Counted from the first letter of the stretch, positions 12,100-22,650 are shown. The stretch is 60,000 nt of DNA from Symbiodinium natans (GCA_905221605.1 CAJNDS010002484.1:153188-213187); one strand, 5' to 3'. The notes: generated by a model not told the origin, from the letters alone. Made by a program: numbers and translations.

Positions 12100-12510
12100 A
12101 CCTGCGATCTATACAAAACTACTCTCAACCGGTGCAGGACTGTGCTCAGGCGGAGTCAGAGCGGCGCATGGGAGCAGCCGTACACTGACACAACGCAGTG
12201 CAAGGCTGAGGGCAGGCAAGGAGTGCAGAACGAGATCCTCAAGAACTCATTCAGATGACACAGGGATGATGGCCCATATCCAAGTGTCTGCAAAAGCACG
12301 ATGATGGATACTGTACAAGACTACTCCCAATCAGAAGCACAGCTGTGCTCATGCAGAGTCAGAGCGGCGCTAGGCAGCAGCCAAACACCGACATCACACA
12401 GTGCGAGATTGAGGATAGGCAGTGGTTTAGGAACGAGTTCTTCAAGAGCTCATTCGGATGACACAAGGATGAAGAGAGCGGCCGCTGGACATCCGAGTGT
12501 CTGCAAGTTG
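12100..12510. repeat. Imperfect 202-bp tandem duplication inside the element
   Basis: ACAAAACTACTCTCAA at 12,113 recurs as ACAAGACTACTCCCAA at 12,315. Similarity continues through GTCAGAGCGGCGC, CATTCAGATGACACA/CATTCGGATGACACA and CCAAGTGTCTGCAA/CCGAGTGTCTGCAA. The two copies have diverged by perhaps a quarter. The stretch lies between the Pol remnant and the 3' LTR and is probably untranslated. Confidence 0.8.
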
Positions 12511-12605
12511 CACAGTGATGGAAGTATCGCTCAGCTGAACAACCATCGCAACATTATCACCAGAGGCAATTGTAACAAAGCTTTAGGTGACGGCGAACAC
12601 ACTTA

Positions 12606-12840
12606 GCTGGGAACATCTGGCAGATGTTTAGTAGAAATGCGCAGCAACTTTAGTGCGTGAGCCCATTTCCGCATTGAAAGGGCCTTCGTCAAAGGATTAC
12701 CTTTCTCAGCTTAGCTGAATGTCCTTTCGGATAATGGCGACACAAGCTTCATTATTTGCATGACACAAAAGCTTGATGCCAAGAATCACGGTTTGCCAAA
12801 CTTCAAGTAAAGGCAACGCGTCATTGAACAGGGCACTGCT
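12606..12840 (-). pseudogene. RNase H remnant of the copia Pol
   Basis: Past an internal deletion, minus-strand frames resume with residues typical of copia RNase H: ALPLLEVWQTVILG at about 12,800, then a stop at 12,706. After a frame change, GNPLTKALSMRKWAHALK leads to a stop at 12,606-12,608. The xxPLTKAL motif is the usual C-terminal end of copia Pol. Two deletions are implied, one between the integrase start and RNase H and one within RNase H. No catalytic function is expected. Confidence 0.7.
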
Positions 12841-14428
12841 CGAACACAACATACTCTCTTCCGGGAGCGTTGGAGTCGCTGAGTGACTTGAACACATGAA
12901 TGTGATCAGCTGCGATGACTTCTCCAAATTCCGAGGCTTCAAGCAACGCGGGCTCAGAGTCCTCATCACGAGGCTTGCGACACACTCTTCTGGACAAGAG
13001 CTTGGATTGATTGCACACATCACAGAACGGGTTCTTTGGGAAGTGGAAGAAGCGATGCTTCACACTTACAGCTTCATCTCTGAGTTTGCGAACTCGATCA
13101 CTGACATGTGCATCATCCACAACGGGGAATCCAGGTGAACTCAAATCAAGAGGCTTGTCCCCTTCAGGAAGCGCAGACGCAGCAGGACCATCAGGGCTTG
13201 CTTCGATAAGATGTTCTTTGGGCAACCCCCTTGACGAAGAGGAAGGTATCTCGGACGAATCAACTTCTGCGGGAATGACATCAACCAGCGGAAGATTGTC
13301 CAGTAGAAACCCAACTCCTATGAGAGCATCCAAAACATCATGCTCGAGAGAAGCAGGATCTTTTGCTGCACACGAGACCATCACAAGTCGAACACCAGTC
13401 CAAGGCTTTGTGGCACGAAGTCGATCTTTGGCGGAAAACCGGAAGACCCCTTTCTTGGACTTCAGTAGACCGACCACACCACCTCGACGGAAGCAACCTA
13501 CTGCAAAGGACGCGTCATCGCTCGGCTCAATCCCTCGGGATGCGGAAACGCGTTTCATAAGTCCAAAGATCTTACGAACTTGATTGGGCGGAATATCACC
13601 ACGCTTTGTTAGGAGGTCTTTGGCATACTCTTCAGCTGGATCATGGGCAACGGGACGCGAAGGCTCTTGGCATTCCTCACCCGACTCGTCAAGAGAATCA
13701 GCTGACGCAGCAAGACCATGGACAAACTGACATTTGCTGGCGAAGATCGGCAAATGCTCATCTGTGCGCTTGGCATAAAGCTTGGCTTCTTCGGCGCAGT
13801 CGACCCGAAGCTTAGACAAGTCATGCGCGAAGAATGGAAGGGAACCAGGTAACCATATGAAGGCCTTCCCAGATTCAACATCCAAGCCAGTGCTTCGAAC
13901 AACTGGGCAGTTGTCCAACATGTAGTGAATGGCGAGAGGCATATTGTCGGACGCAAATCCCAAGCTCTGCGAACCGGGCTGAGGTCCACCGCCTGCGTGG
14001 AACGTAACAAGGCTCGCTGAGCGCGCAAGAAACGACCTGTATGACTCTGACGGAATTCCCCGGTCTGCCAACGCCCGTGCCGATCCAAGATGCCGACCAG
14101 CAGCTGTGTCCGCAGCCCACCCAACGCTTAAGGCGTTGCTTCCAGGGATGTTGCACACGCTTGAGGCGGCACTCATTGCCACGACTGCCTTCGCAACGGC
14201 TCCTGTGGATTTGGGTTTGGGAGCGGCGGCCTTAGGCTTAGACTTAGGGTCAACCTTAGGGGTCTTATCAGGGTCATGACTGTACTTGCAGTCCTCTCCG
14301 TGCATGCAACCAGATGCCATCCTGAAGAAAATGCAAGGCGTCTTAGCCTTTTCTGCATCTGACATGCTTTTTGCTTTTGGCTTTGCTCTCGCCTCAGGCT
14401 CAGGGGTTGGTGCTGGGGTTGTAGACAC
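12821..14428 (-). CDS. Truncated Pol: CCCH finger, protease, integrase N-terminus
   Basis: The open frame has about 535 residues. A CCCH zinc finger (C32, C41, C47, H51; spacing 8-5-3) replaces the CCHC knuckle common in copia Gag-Pol. A protease-like motif WAADTAAGRHLG follows with its aspartate at residue 107; the usual form is D-S/T-G. Near the end are the integrase zinc-binding residues H458, H462, C469, C472, then the first integrase aspartate (AADHI, D508). The frame is cut within the integrase core and joins RNase H remnants by deletion. The displayed start is a GTG, so the frame probably continues from Gag by a +1 shift. Missing RT and integrase core make it non-autonomous. Confidence 0.8.
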   Translation of the reverse strand: MSTTPAPTPEPEARAKPKAKSMSDAEKAKTPCIFFRMASGCMHGEDCKYSHDPDKTPKVDPKSKPKAAAPKPKSTGAVAKAVVAMSAASSVCNIPGSNALSVGWAADTAAGRHLGSARALADRGIPSESYRSFLARSASLVTFHAGGGPQPGSQSLGFASDNMPLAIHYMLDNCPVVRSTGLDVESGKAFIWLPGSLPFFAHDLSKLRVDCAEEAKLYAKRTDEHLPIFASKCQFVHGLAASADSLDESGEECQEPSRPVAHDPAEEYAKDLLTKRGDIPPNQVRKIFGLMKRVSASRGIEPSDDASFAVGCFRRGGVVGLLKSKKGVFRFSAKDRLRATKPWTGVRLVMVSCAAKDPASLEHDVLDALIGVGFLLDNLPLVDVIPAEVDSSEIPSSSSRGLPKEHLIEASPDGPAASALPEGDKPLDLSSPGFPVVDDAHVSDRVRKLRDEAVSVKHRFFHFPKNPFCDVCNQSKLLSRRVCRKPRDEDSEPALLEASEFGEVIAADHIHVFKSLSDSNAPGREYVVFEQCPVQ

Positions 14429-14483
14429 TGGAGCCTCTGGCGGAGTCTTGGGCGCTGGAGGACTTCGCGGTGGCTCTTCGGTC

Positions 14484-16070
14484 TCAGCAGGTACCCCCCT
14501 GGCCTTTGCCTGCGGAGCTGCAATTGATTACCGACTGAGCATTGGTGTCTTCTCGTTCTTGAACGATGACGTCTTGTATCTTGTTCCATAGGTAACTCCA
14601 CTCACGACGACGGGATTCTGGCGCAGATTCTCTGATGTCATCAATGACACGTTCTAGCTTCCTAATGTGCTTCACACGGTGGAAGAGCCATTCGCCAGTG
14701 AGGCGATCATCCGGCCTCTGTCCTATTGGGATTGAATACAGAACAGTCCGAACGCGCTGCACAAAATCCCGGAGATCTCGAATGGAGTTTCCTCCAATTT
14801 CGACCTGGAACAACGTTGAAGCAGTCAGCACAGTGCCTCGAACGCGGTCAATGCTGAAATGACGAGCAAGAAGAGCAAGCATGTATCGACCTTTCGGCTG
14901 GGACCCTGTCTGGCCACACAACTCAACGTAGGCGATAACTTCTTGCGCCAACTCAGTCACTTGCTTCAACACACGCATGGAAGTCATCTCTCCAGCAATC
15001 CAAGCATCAAGGCGAGGAAGAAGACCTGATTCAGTAAGCTCTTCTTTTTCAGCTGTGAAAGACCGAGACAACCATGCAACAACCAAACCTTCGCCTGACA
15101 TGTCAAGCTTGGCAATCTGGACCAACAACGAGTTTTTCCAGGCTCGGAAACCAGCAGCGTCGGAAGGAACCGGCTCAAGCTTGAGATGTAGCAAAGCTCG
15201 GCTGTCAACAATGTGCTTCTCTTGCCTTTCAGGCTCTTCGATCTCATGAACAGGAGATGCATCATTGCATCCTGGATCCGTGCCATTTCTTTGGGCAAAC
15301 AGTTGCTGTACGACATCAATCAACTGATCAACACGAGGATCGGTAACGGTCGCAGGAGGGACGGTCGCAGGAGGGCAAGGGGCTGACTCATTGACAACTT
15401 GCGGCAATGAAGGTGCACCACTACTATCCTCAACTTGCAACTCGACACGTAGCTGGGTGTTTTGGAAGTTCAGCAAGTTGTTGTCACCCCGGCAGCTGGT
15501 TAGGGCGGCTTCAAGCTCTTGGTACCCTGCACGAGCGACCTGAAGTTCTGCTTCGGCCTTGCTTAGCTCGGCCTTAGCTACAGAGAGCTGTTCTTCCAAG
15601 ATTCGACCCTGTTGAAGGATCTCATCATAGCGATGTTCGTACTGTTGCAACTGCTCACACATTTGCTCAACGGTGGATTCAACCAAACCTCTAGCCTCAT
15701 TCTCAACACGCTCTAGCCTTGTGGCATGCAACTGTTCAGCATGATCAGCAACATGTTGCGCTGCTTGCGCTGCGGCTAAACGCTGTGCATCCAAAACCTC
15801 TTGCGGAGAGGCTCCAACATTCAGGATGTTCTGTGTGTATGAGGCTTGAGCGGTTAGATTAGGGTAAGGGCTTGAGTGCTCATGAGTTTTGCGAGGTCTA
15901 GACAAGGCTTGTCTAGTCAGAGGAGGGGACCTTTCACGGACCTCAACTGCTGAACTACTAGCAACCGAACCACTATCCGAACCAACACCACCTGGCAATG
16001 CCGTGGCTGAAGCACTTGACAAATCAAGCACCGAGCTGGCTTGATTGCTAGGGTCAGAAGGAGAAGACAT
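14484..16070 (-). CDS. Gag-like protein with coiled coil
   Basis: It starts at an ATG (16,068-16,070) and runs 528 residues. The first 80 or so residues are Ser-rich and disordered. About 100-220 form a long coiled coil rich in Ala, Glu, Gln and Leu (DAQRLAAAQAAQHVADHAEQ is typical of it). The C-terminal half, from about 290, resembles a Ty1/copia capsid domain of helices (HLKLEPVPSDAAGFRAWKNS and on). The end, SAGKGQGGTC, overlaps the start of the Pol frame. A run of six G's on the coding strand (14,494-14,499) lies just before the stop, in the position where a +1 shift would enter Pol. Expected role: assembly of the virus-like particle and RNA packaging. Confidence 0.75.
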   Translation of the reverse strand: MSSPSDPSNQASSVLDLSSASATALPGGVGSDSGSVASSSAVEVRERSPPLTRQALSRPRKTHEHSSPYPNLTAQASYTQNILNVGASPQEVLDAQRLAAAQAAQHVADHAEQLHATRLERVENEARGLVESTVEQMCEQLQQYEHRYDEILQQGRILEEQLSVAKAELSKAEAELQVARAGYQELEAALTSCRGDNNLLNFQNTQLRVELQVEDSSGAPSLPQVVNESAPCPPATVPPATVTDPRVDQLIDVVQQLFAQRNGTDPGCNDASPVHEIEEPERQEKHIVDSRALLHLKLEPVPSDAAGFRAWKNSLLVQIAKLDMSGEGLVVAWLSRSFTAEKEELTESGLLPRLDAWIAGEMTSMRVLKQVTELAQEVIAYVELCGQTGSQPKGRYMLALLARHFSIDRVRGTVLTASTLFQVEIGGNSIRDLRDFVQRVRTVLYSIPIGQRPDDRLTGEWLFHRVKHIRKLERVIDDIRESAPESRRREWSYLWNKIQDVIVQEREDTNAQSVINCSSAGKGQGGTC

Positions 16071-16209
16071 TGCTATGGGAGGTGGAAGCGGTTAGCAGCA
16101 GCTCACCGCACCCTTTCTTTTGGCGGAAGAGGTGAGGCTCACGGCGTTCACTGGTGCAACATTGGTGGCGAAAATTCGCCGAACTATCCTTCAAGGACAG
16201 GCACTCCGT

Positions 16210-16767
16210 TCACTCCTCGGAATTCGGAACAGAGTTGATACACCAGTTGCAAAGCGACTCTTCTGCTTCAATCAGACCAGAAAAACTGGGCACCGTAGAT
16301 TGAGGATAAACTCGCTTGCCGCGCTTAGCCAAAGAAATGTGGAACGGAGTGATGAATGATGCTCCGGCACACTCGTCCACAACTTCTGCACTGTCGTCAA
16401 CAATGGCAATGGGACAACGAGCAATATCAAAGACCTTCTCCAGCAGCGCCCGCTTTCCTGATTCACCCGTGGGTTTGCGGGTGATAAAAAGTAGCGAGAG
16501 GACTGAAACTCCTGCTTCACGGATGAGCCGATCAGTGCTGTTGCAACTCGTGCCGAGAACTTGAGCTACTGTGTCAGAATGACGGCAATAAGAAAGCACC
16601 ACCACCAATACCTGCCTGCTCTCCGTAATCTGACTCAACCTCTGCAAAAAGCGAACGTTGCGGTCCGGATACTCTGGGCAATCGTCGCGCCAATTTGTGC
16701 TCTGACGAATATCACGGTCAAGGACTCCGTGAAAATCAAAAGCAAGGACTGCACGCGCCTGAGCCAC
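16210..16767 (-). CDS. HAD-superfamily-like ORF carried in the LTR element
   Basis: The frame has about 185 residues between the 5' LTR and Gag. It shows HAD phosphatase motifs in order: I, LAFDFHGVLD (residues 8-17); II, VVVLSYC with the serine; III, the lysine in GKRALLEKV; IV, IAIVDDSAEVVDEC with the acidic pair. In motif I the second acidic residue of DxD is a histidine, so catalysis may be altered or lost. The displayed start is GTG; no in-frame ATG lies between it and the upstream in-frame stop. Start or leader splicing is therefore uncertain. It is not a standard copia component. It could be captured host sequence or an accessory protein. The HAD assignment is from motif reading only. 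Confidence 0.6.
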   Translation of the reverse strand: MAQARAVLAFDFHGVLDRDIRQSTNWRDDCPEYPDRNVRFLQRLSQITESRQVLVVVLSYCRHSDTVAQVLGTSCNSTDRLIREAGVSVLSLLFITRKPTGESGKRALLEKVFDIARCPIAIVDDSAEVVDECAGASFITPFHISLAKRGKRVYPQSTVPSFSGLIEAEESLCNWCINSVPNSEE

Positions 16768-16852
16768 CTCGCAGGGGCGCTTGCACCTTCTTGCTCACTG
16801 TCCATCCATTCTCAGGCAGCTACACTTAGGGTCTTAGCTATGAAAGCAATAC

Positions 16853-16865
16853 GGACCTGATAACC
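16853..16865 (-). promoter_or_regulatory. Primer binding site of the 5.4-kb element
   Basis: Directly inside the 5' LTR the minus strand reads GGTTATCAGGTCC. With the last T of the LTR this resembles TGGTATCAG, the site used by initiator tRNA-Met in many copia elements, but with an extra T. Confidence 0.5.
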
Positions 16866-17081
16866 AGTTGAAAGACTCAAAACTCTGATGCCTGAGCTAA
16901 GGGAACAAGGCAACAAGAGGGAGAACCACAAAGGGTTGGGGATCAACACAGCCCTCGACCCTACGTACAACCCGCTTTCAGAGCGGCCCTTTTTCATCTT
17001 GAGCCAAAAAGGTGACGGCAGGTCGTAGTCCTGGTCTGCACAACATGACTATACAAGGAGGATACCCGTAAATTAACAACT
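16866..17081 (-). repeat. 5' LTR of the 5.4-kb element, with spliced-leader relic
   Basis: It is identical to the other LTR. At 16,998-17,019 (minus) a 22-mer ends TTTTTGGCTCAAG and matches 19 of 22 positions of the dinoflagellate spliced leader as remembered; differences fall at leader positions 6, 7 and 10. An ATG follows immediately, opening a 61-codon frame (16,812-16,997) that runs through the LTR into the primer site. Confidence 0.85.
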
Positions 17082-17086
17082 ATCAA

Positions 17087-18300
17087 GTAGAAGAAACCCT
17101 CGAGAGCCCCGAGTCTCCCAAGCCCCCGGGGGTGGCCAGAGTCCACTCCAGCCGGCTCCAAGGAAAGGGATGCTCGCGAGGGCACAGAAGAGGCTGAAAG
17201 CCTTCAAAGGGGTTTTGGGTTTAGGGTTCAAGGTTTAGGGTTTAGGGTTTGGGGTTTAGGGTTTGGGGTTTAGGGTTTAGGGTTAGGGTTTAGGGTTTAG
17301 GGTTTGGGGTTTAGGATTGAGGGTGTAGAGAGTGGGGCTTCGGGTCGAGGGTTATAGGCTTAGGGTGTCTTGAGTGTCGAGTTATACAGTTTGGGAACTT
17401 ACGTGGAAAGCTCATGGGATTTCATGGGCTACTCAAGATATGTGATACGAGCCCGCAGGTTCAGAGGGTTCGGGGCTTAAGGGCTTCATGCGTTTAGGGC
17501 TTTTAGGGTGTTGGGCTTCAAGTCCCGCCCCAACCTTACAACGATTCGGCTCCTACACCAGAGTGCATGAGAATGGAGCTAACCCCCCAAGCCCACAGAT
17601 GCGCGATTTAGAAAGCGGCTTTAGGTTTAGAGGTTTCCCTCGCGCAGGTTTTGGGGGGCTTTCCCCCGACAATCCTCCCAAAACCCCCAAAGCTACCGCC
17701 TCCGCTTGAAGCCCGCCCCCTAACCCCCGCCTAGCCCCAAGCCCCCCCCCCCCCCCCTTCAAAAGGGTTTCGGGTTTAGGGTTCAAGGTTTAGGGTTTGG
17801 GGTTTAGGGTTTAGAGTGTAGAGTGACAGCCCTCTTCAGCTTCCTCGAAGCCTTCTCTTCAGCCAACCCTCATGAGATCCCCTTCAACCCACTGAACTCT
17901 GGAAAAACAAGGCCTCAGAGGCCGGGGAGGAATGCGCAAACCTGGGGGGGAGGGGATGCTTTTCTTGTGGGGCTTCAGGGCTTTGAGGGGTTCTTGTGGG
18001 TTTAGGGGGGGGGTTTAAGACTGAGGGTTTCTAGTTTCCAGGTTTCGGGGAAGTGGTTTGGGTTCAAGAGCTGCACACGGTGACCCAGATCGGAGGATGC
18101 TTCGTGTTGCGGGGGCTTCCTGAGGCGTATTGTGGGAGTTGTGGCTCAGGATCCCAGAAATTGCAGCGCTTCCTAAACAAAGAAGCCCTAAATAACTGGG
18201 AGCAACCGAGCGCATCGTGCTATGCCATCGGCCGTTCATTCCAGGGGATGTTGGGGATTTCGCAGCCAGCTGTGCTTGGCAAGTTGCTCTGTGCTTTACT
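17087..18300. other. Repeat-rich non-coding DNA after the element
   Basis: TTTAGGG-type blocks occur at 17,212-17,322 and 17,766-17,822, and a poly-C run near 17,741-17,757. Overlapping open frames (17,488-17,786) are on both strands and GC-biased. None has a domain. Confidence 0.45.
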
Positions 18301-20055
18301 GGGAAAATTCATTCGTAGTTAATAAGCGGGTTAATAACTACCTGAAGTACTTACAACCCTACTTATCACCCTACTTATAACCCTACTAAAGACCCTACTA
18401 AAGACCCTACTAATAGTCCTACTTATGACTACCCGTAGGGCTCAAGCAAGGTGAAGCGGACTGAGGATGCAGCATCTTGGCATCGAGGACGAGGCTCCCA
18501 AAGCTGTTGCAAAGCTCGTAGGCACAGCTCACCTAAGAACTCAGGGTTCAGGGTTTAGGATTTAGGGTTTAGGGTTTAGTTTAGGGTTTAAGGTTTAGGG
18601 AGGGTTCAGGACCCTCAACCCGAAACCTCTGACGCCCTGCTCTTTCGCACTTCGGAAGGCGCGAGGCAGAATGATGATCCCGCATGTTGCTTTGGGGTTA
18701 GGATGCGGCTTCGTGAACTGCAAGCCTTTCATCCCCAGAAGCCCATAAACCCAGAGTTGCCTCTTGAGGCCCTTCGTTCGCTGTTGCGGGTGTTGCTGAC
18801 TTCAGAGGAGAAAGCCCCTCAAAAGATCACCAGTGGCTGATTCAGCACTGGGGTCTGCAGTTACGAAACTACGAGAAGCCCTTGATGCCTCGGGATTCCC
18901 CATGCTCATCTGGCAACACACTCCTCCCAGGTTCCTGCTTCTAAGAGACCCAAATCTCCAGAATTCCATCGCTCACCCGGGCCCGCTGCCGATTGGTAGA
19001 GGAGGATGAGCTGCACAAGGCGCACGTGCAGATGGATCACAAGGTTCAGTGGGCTCACAAGACCCTTACGGTGCTGTTGCACCACACTACACCTGCCACG
19101 GCTGGACCGCAGAAGCGCGTCAAACCCTAAACCCTAAACCCTAAACCCCTTGCCAATGCACGAGAGGAACTTCGGGGCTCGCCTTGATCCCGAAGTCCAA
19201 GGAACATCCTGCAGTCGCGCGGCAGCTTTGGGTTTGAGGGGTCCGGGTTTGGGGGTTTGGGTTCGTATATATGGGGGGAAGGAGCGGGGAGGGAAGGGCT
19301 TTGGAGTTTAGGCTCTTCGGGGTTGGGGGAGTGAGCGTTTTCGGGTTTTTGCTTTTGAAGGGTCTTCGGATGAAAGGTTTAGCTGTGTGGAGCAAGTCCA
19401 ACCCAGATGGGTTGGGGGGCCCAGTTCTTGGGGGCCTCGGGTGTTCCGATGCACGGAGCACCCTGCCACCACACTGCAAGGAGACTGTTTCACCCCAGCT
19501 TTACCCTCTGACTCCAACCCTGAACCCTACGTCCTTGAACCCCTAAACCCGAAAACCCTAAACCCTAAACCCCTAAACCGTAAACCCAAACCCTAAAAAT
19601 CTGAACCCTGAACCCTGTCAGTGGAAAAAGCGAGGAGCCTGAGCACACCTGAGCACATATTCACACGACACCTGGCTCAGCCAGCACCCCATGTAACTCA
19701 CACAAGAAGAAGAACCCAAAGCCCAAAGAAGCACCTATCTCAAACACTCAAAAGCCCAAAAAAAACCAAAGCCAAACTCCTGAAAACTCACGCTCGCCAA
19801 GCCCCACGAACCCCAAAGACCCCACAAACTCCACGGCCAAAAACGGAAAGCAACCCCAAGAAAGGCCCAATGCTCCGAAGCCCTGACACCTACACTTCCC
19901 CTTAACCCGGAGAGGATGTGCAGGTTATCAACAGTGAACTAACGACTTTGGCTAAACCCCCCCTTGCAGAACTCTGGAATCCCTCATGGCAATAACACGA
20001 AGCCCCTCAGCCGCTCACCCCTAAACCGGAGGTCCCCTGACCCCTAACCCGACTT
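18301..20055. other. Non-coding DNA with scattered small repeats
   Basis: A stretch near 18,310-18,430 repeats ACCCTACTTAT/ACCCTACTAAAG steps typical of the TTATAAG repeat family. Telomere-like units lie at 18,545-18,600, 19,120-19,150 and 19,530-19,618. No gene is supported. Confidence 0.45.
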
Positions 20056-22650
20056 TGAAGGTTCATGCGTAGCACGATAACCATAGTGCAGCTAATAACT
20101 ATTCATAGGCCTTCCCCTAACCAGGCCCTCTCAGCCTTAAGCCCTAAGCCCAAGCTCCTGAACCACACACAACGGCAGAAGCTAAGGGCCGCTCCGCAGC
20201 AGAAAGAGTCCATGGGACTCAGCAGCTTGAGGACGAGCTGGCACAGGGAGTGGATTTTCAAGGAGGCTCGGGTCTCGGGTTTTGGGTGAAGGTGGACTCA
20301 ACTTATCGTGCAACTCCGATAGTTCAACATCCCCCATCCCCCAACACAACAACTTTGAATCCCAATCTGAAACAAAACGCAATCTTTCCGTCCCTGCTAT
20401 GGCCTTCATGCTGGCCGCGCCCCCTGCAAGGGGGCCGCCGGGCCTGGGCGCCCAAGACTCAAGACCATCCAAGGGTGTTTAGGCTCTAGGGCGAAGTTTC
20501 CAGGGATGTGGAAGAGTTTGGGGATTGGCCAGGAGCCTTGCATTTTGTCCACCATGAAGCCAGGGCAGCATGTGGCAGCCCAAACAGCCATTCAGGGCCT
20601 ATCCATCACCTACTGTATAACCTAAAAAAAGGCAAAGTTGGACTTGTACACGAGGCTGGAGGCCTCCTCCGAGGAGTCATATGGGGGTTTCCGACATTAG
20701 GGACCTTTTCAAGGGATCCCTTTGAGGGACTCAAGCTACGCCGGAGGCCTCTTCCTTGAGAACGCCCCAAAAGCCTTAAAGAAGGCCGCTACCTCTGAAC
20801 CTCCACCCGCGAAACCCCAAGCTTCCCCGTGAAGCCTGAAAGTAACCAGTGAAAGTAAACTCTGGGTCCCCGACGGAGGGCCCCTGGGTCGCCGAGGCCA
20901 AGCGAAGGCCACGGCAAGGGCGGCTTGAGCCAGAGGCGAGCAAGGTGTTGAAGTCCAAAGCTACTAACTTTGTTGGTTCTTTCTTTAGGGGTTCGAGGGG
21001 TTAGGGCCGCTAGGGTTTAGTGAATAGCAAGGGTTCAGCTTCGTTGCGTCTTGCAGGCTCCTAAAGGTCCCCAGGGATGTAGGGTTTCGGGCTCTCAGGT
21101 GAAATCCCTCCTCGTTCCACTTGCTCCGTCGGTTTGCGGAAGCCGGACAGCTCTCCGTGCTGCTCAAGCCACACTGCGGCGTCTGCTCCGCCACCAGAGA
21201 CATGCCCCCGAATGCAGCTTCGAATGTCTGCAGCGCTTGCATAGCGTGGGAAGAGCTAGCCCACACCATCCTTGCAACAAACAACCGAATTTCCGCTCGC
21301 AAGCACACCGAAAGACCGCATGACTTTCCGTGGCCTGCGTGCACTGACACGCTGCTCACTTTCAAGTGGTGGGACTTCACGCTGCATCCGGGACTAAGAG
21401 ACATGGAGCTGGAGCAAAACCCCCAACACACCGACACCAAATTCTCCACGGCCCAAGGCCCTGCTCGGTAGCAGTGCCCCATCTTCAAGCACCTGTCGTC
21501 CTTCAGATCTGGCAATGCCCGACAAACACGGCAAACTGAGCCTGTGGAACGCAATAGGTTCTGGACAATCTGCCCTGCAACTTTTTTCGTTGGCTATTGA
21601 CCGCCTTCAGCATCACCTTCCTTCTTCGCCAACAGTGGCTTCAGGGCGCCTGTCGAAAATACAGGCACGAAACCCTGTTTCAAGCCTCTTATCCCCAAAC
21701 CCGAGCCCGACACCTGAAGCTTCTTTCGTTCATTTTTTGCCTCACTTGGGTGCTCCTCAGGCTGGAGCCCATAGTACGGTATATCGGAGTCACCAGCTCA
21801 GGCAGTCTTAAGTCTTAGGTATTCGGGCTGGATACTCGAAGGCGCAGGGATGACAGCTGGCCACCCTAAACCACCCTCCTGTGGCGGGAAGTTGAGGGTT
21901 CCAAGAGGGGTCCCGAACCCGAAACCGGAATCTTCGACTCCCAGCGCAGACCCACAAACCCTGAATCCCACAACCACCACCGTGATGTCGCGAAGGAAAG
22001 TCGAAACTTGGGAAACCAAAGAACTGATCATCCCCAAGCAGCTACTGCACCCGACTGCACCTTCGGAACCGGCTCGGGCTTCCACTTTGCGCCTTTTTTG
22101 GCGCTTTGGGCGCTCAGGGCTCCGATGTTCTGCCCAGGGGGCGTAAAAATAGTTTCGAATGAGCACCGTTAAGCACCCTCCGGACGCGAGTAAACATGAC
22201 CTGCTCCAGCTCCTCTTAGGCGGCAACGTGTGGCCGAGATGCGCGGGTCATCTACACGGACTGTCAGCTGGCGCATTTCCCTCGGACGACGGTGCCTCTG
22301 CACTCCGAGTTGCACAAACTGGATATCACGTCTGCCAGCGCACCTGCCTGCTTATCGAATCTCGCTAGTTTGGCCACTGCATTCCAGGATCCATGAGCGG
22401 CAGAAAGAACGGGAGGCACATCACCGTCTCGGGCTCTTCATCAGGCGAGGCTGGGCATTCCTCGCCCACATCACAGAACCCTAAATCCAACGCTGAGGCG
22501 CAGGTGCGGATGAAGGGCCTTGTATTGATAGCACGCCGCCAGGCACGAGATGCAGAGAGTGTGGGTAACATAGAGTCTCACTGCCCCACGGAAGTCGCCG
22601 AAGTCTTGGCTGCCATCCCTGGCCAGGACGTTTACTTGAAGGCTCATTGG
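20056..22650. other. Low-repeat unique DNA without a recognisable gene
   Basis: This is the longest stretch of 17-27 kb without sizeable TTTAGGG blocks. Several open frames of 90-190 codons overlap on both strands (for example 20,985-21,554 minus and 21,121-21,471 plus). The plus frame at 21,121 has a Cys-rich start and a non-repetitive composition, but no family was recognised and no exon structure could be traced. Confidence 0.35.

Larger units (their letters stand above)
11681..17081 (-). mobile_element. Copia-type LTR element, non-autonomous, 5,401 bp
   Basis: Two 216-bp direct repeats (11,681-11,896 and 16,866-17,081) appear identical base for base. They begin AGTTG and end CAACT, and are flanked by the 5-bp duplication ATCAA at 11,676-11,680 and 17,082-17,086. 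Together these define a complete, recent insertion. Reading on the minus strand the order is 5' LTR, primer site, HAD-like ORF, Gag-like ORF, Pol remnant, a 3' region with an internal 202-bp duplication, a short purine tract and the 3' LTR. Integrase catalytic core, reverse transcriptase and most of RNase H are missing. It must therefore have moved with proteins supplied by a relative. TTTAGGG arrays are absent inside it. Confidence 0.93.

Noticed and set aside
12821-13583. Plus-strand frames of up to 190 codons across the Pol remnant
   Set aside because: They are shadows of the minus-strand Pol, which carries the recognisable zinc-finger and integrase motifs.
21121-21471. Cys-rich 116-codon plus frame as a gene
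   Set aside because: Composition looks natural but no family or splice structure could be recognised, and a 189-codon minus frame overlaps it.
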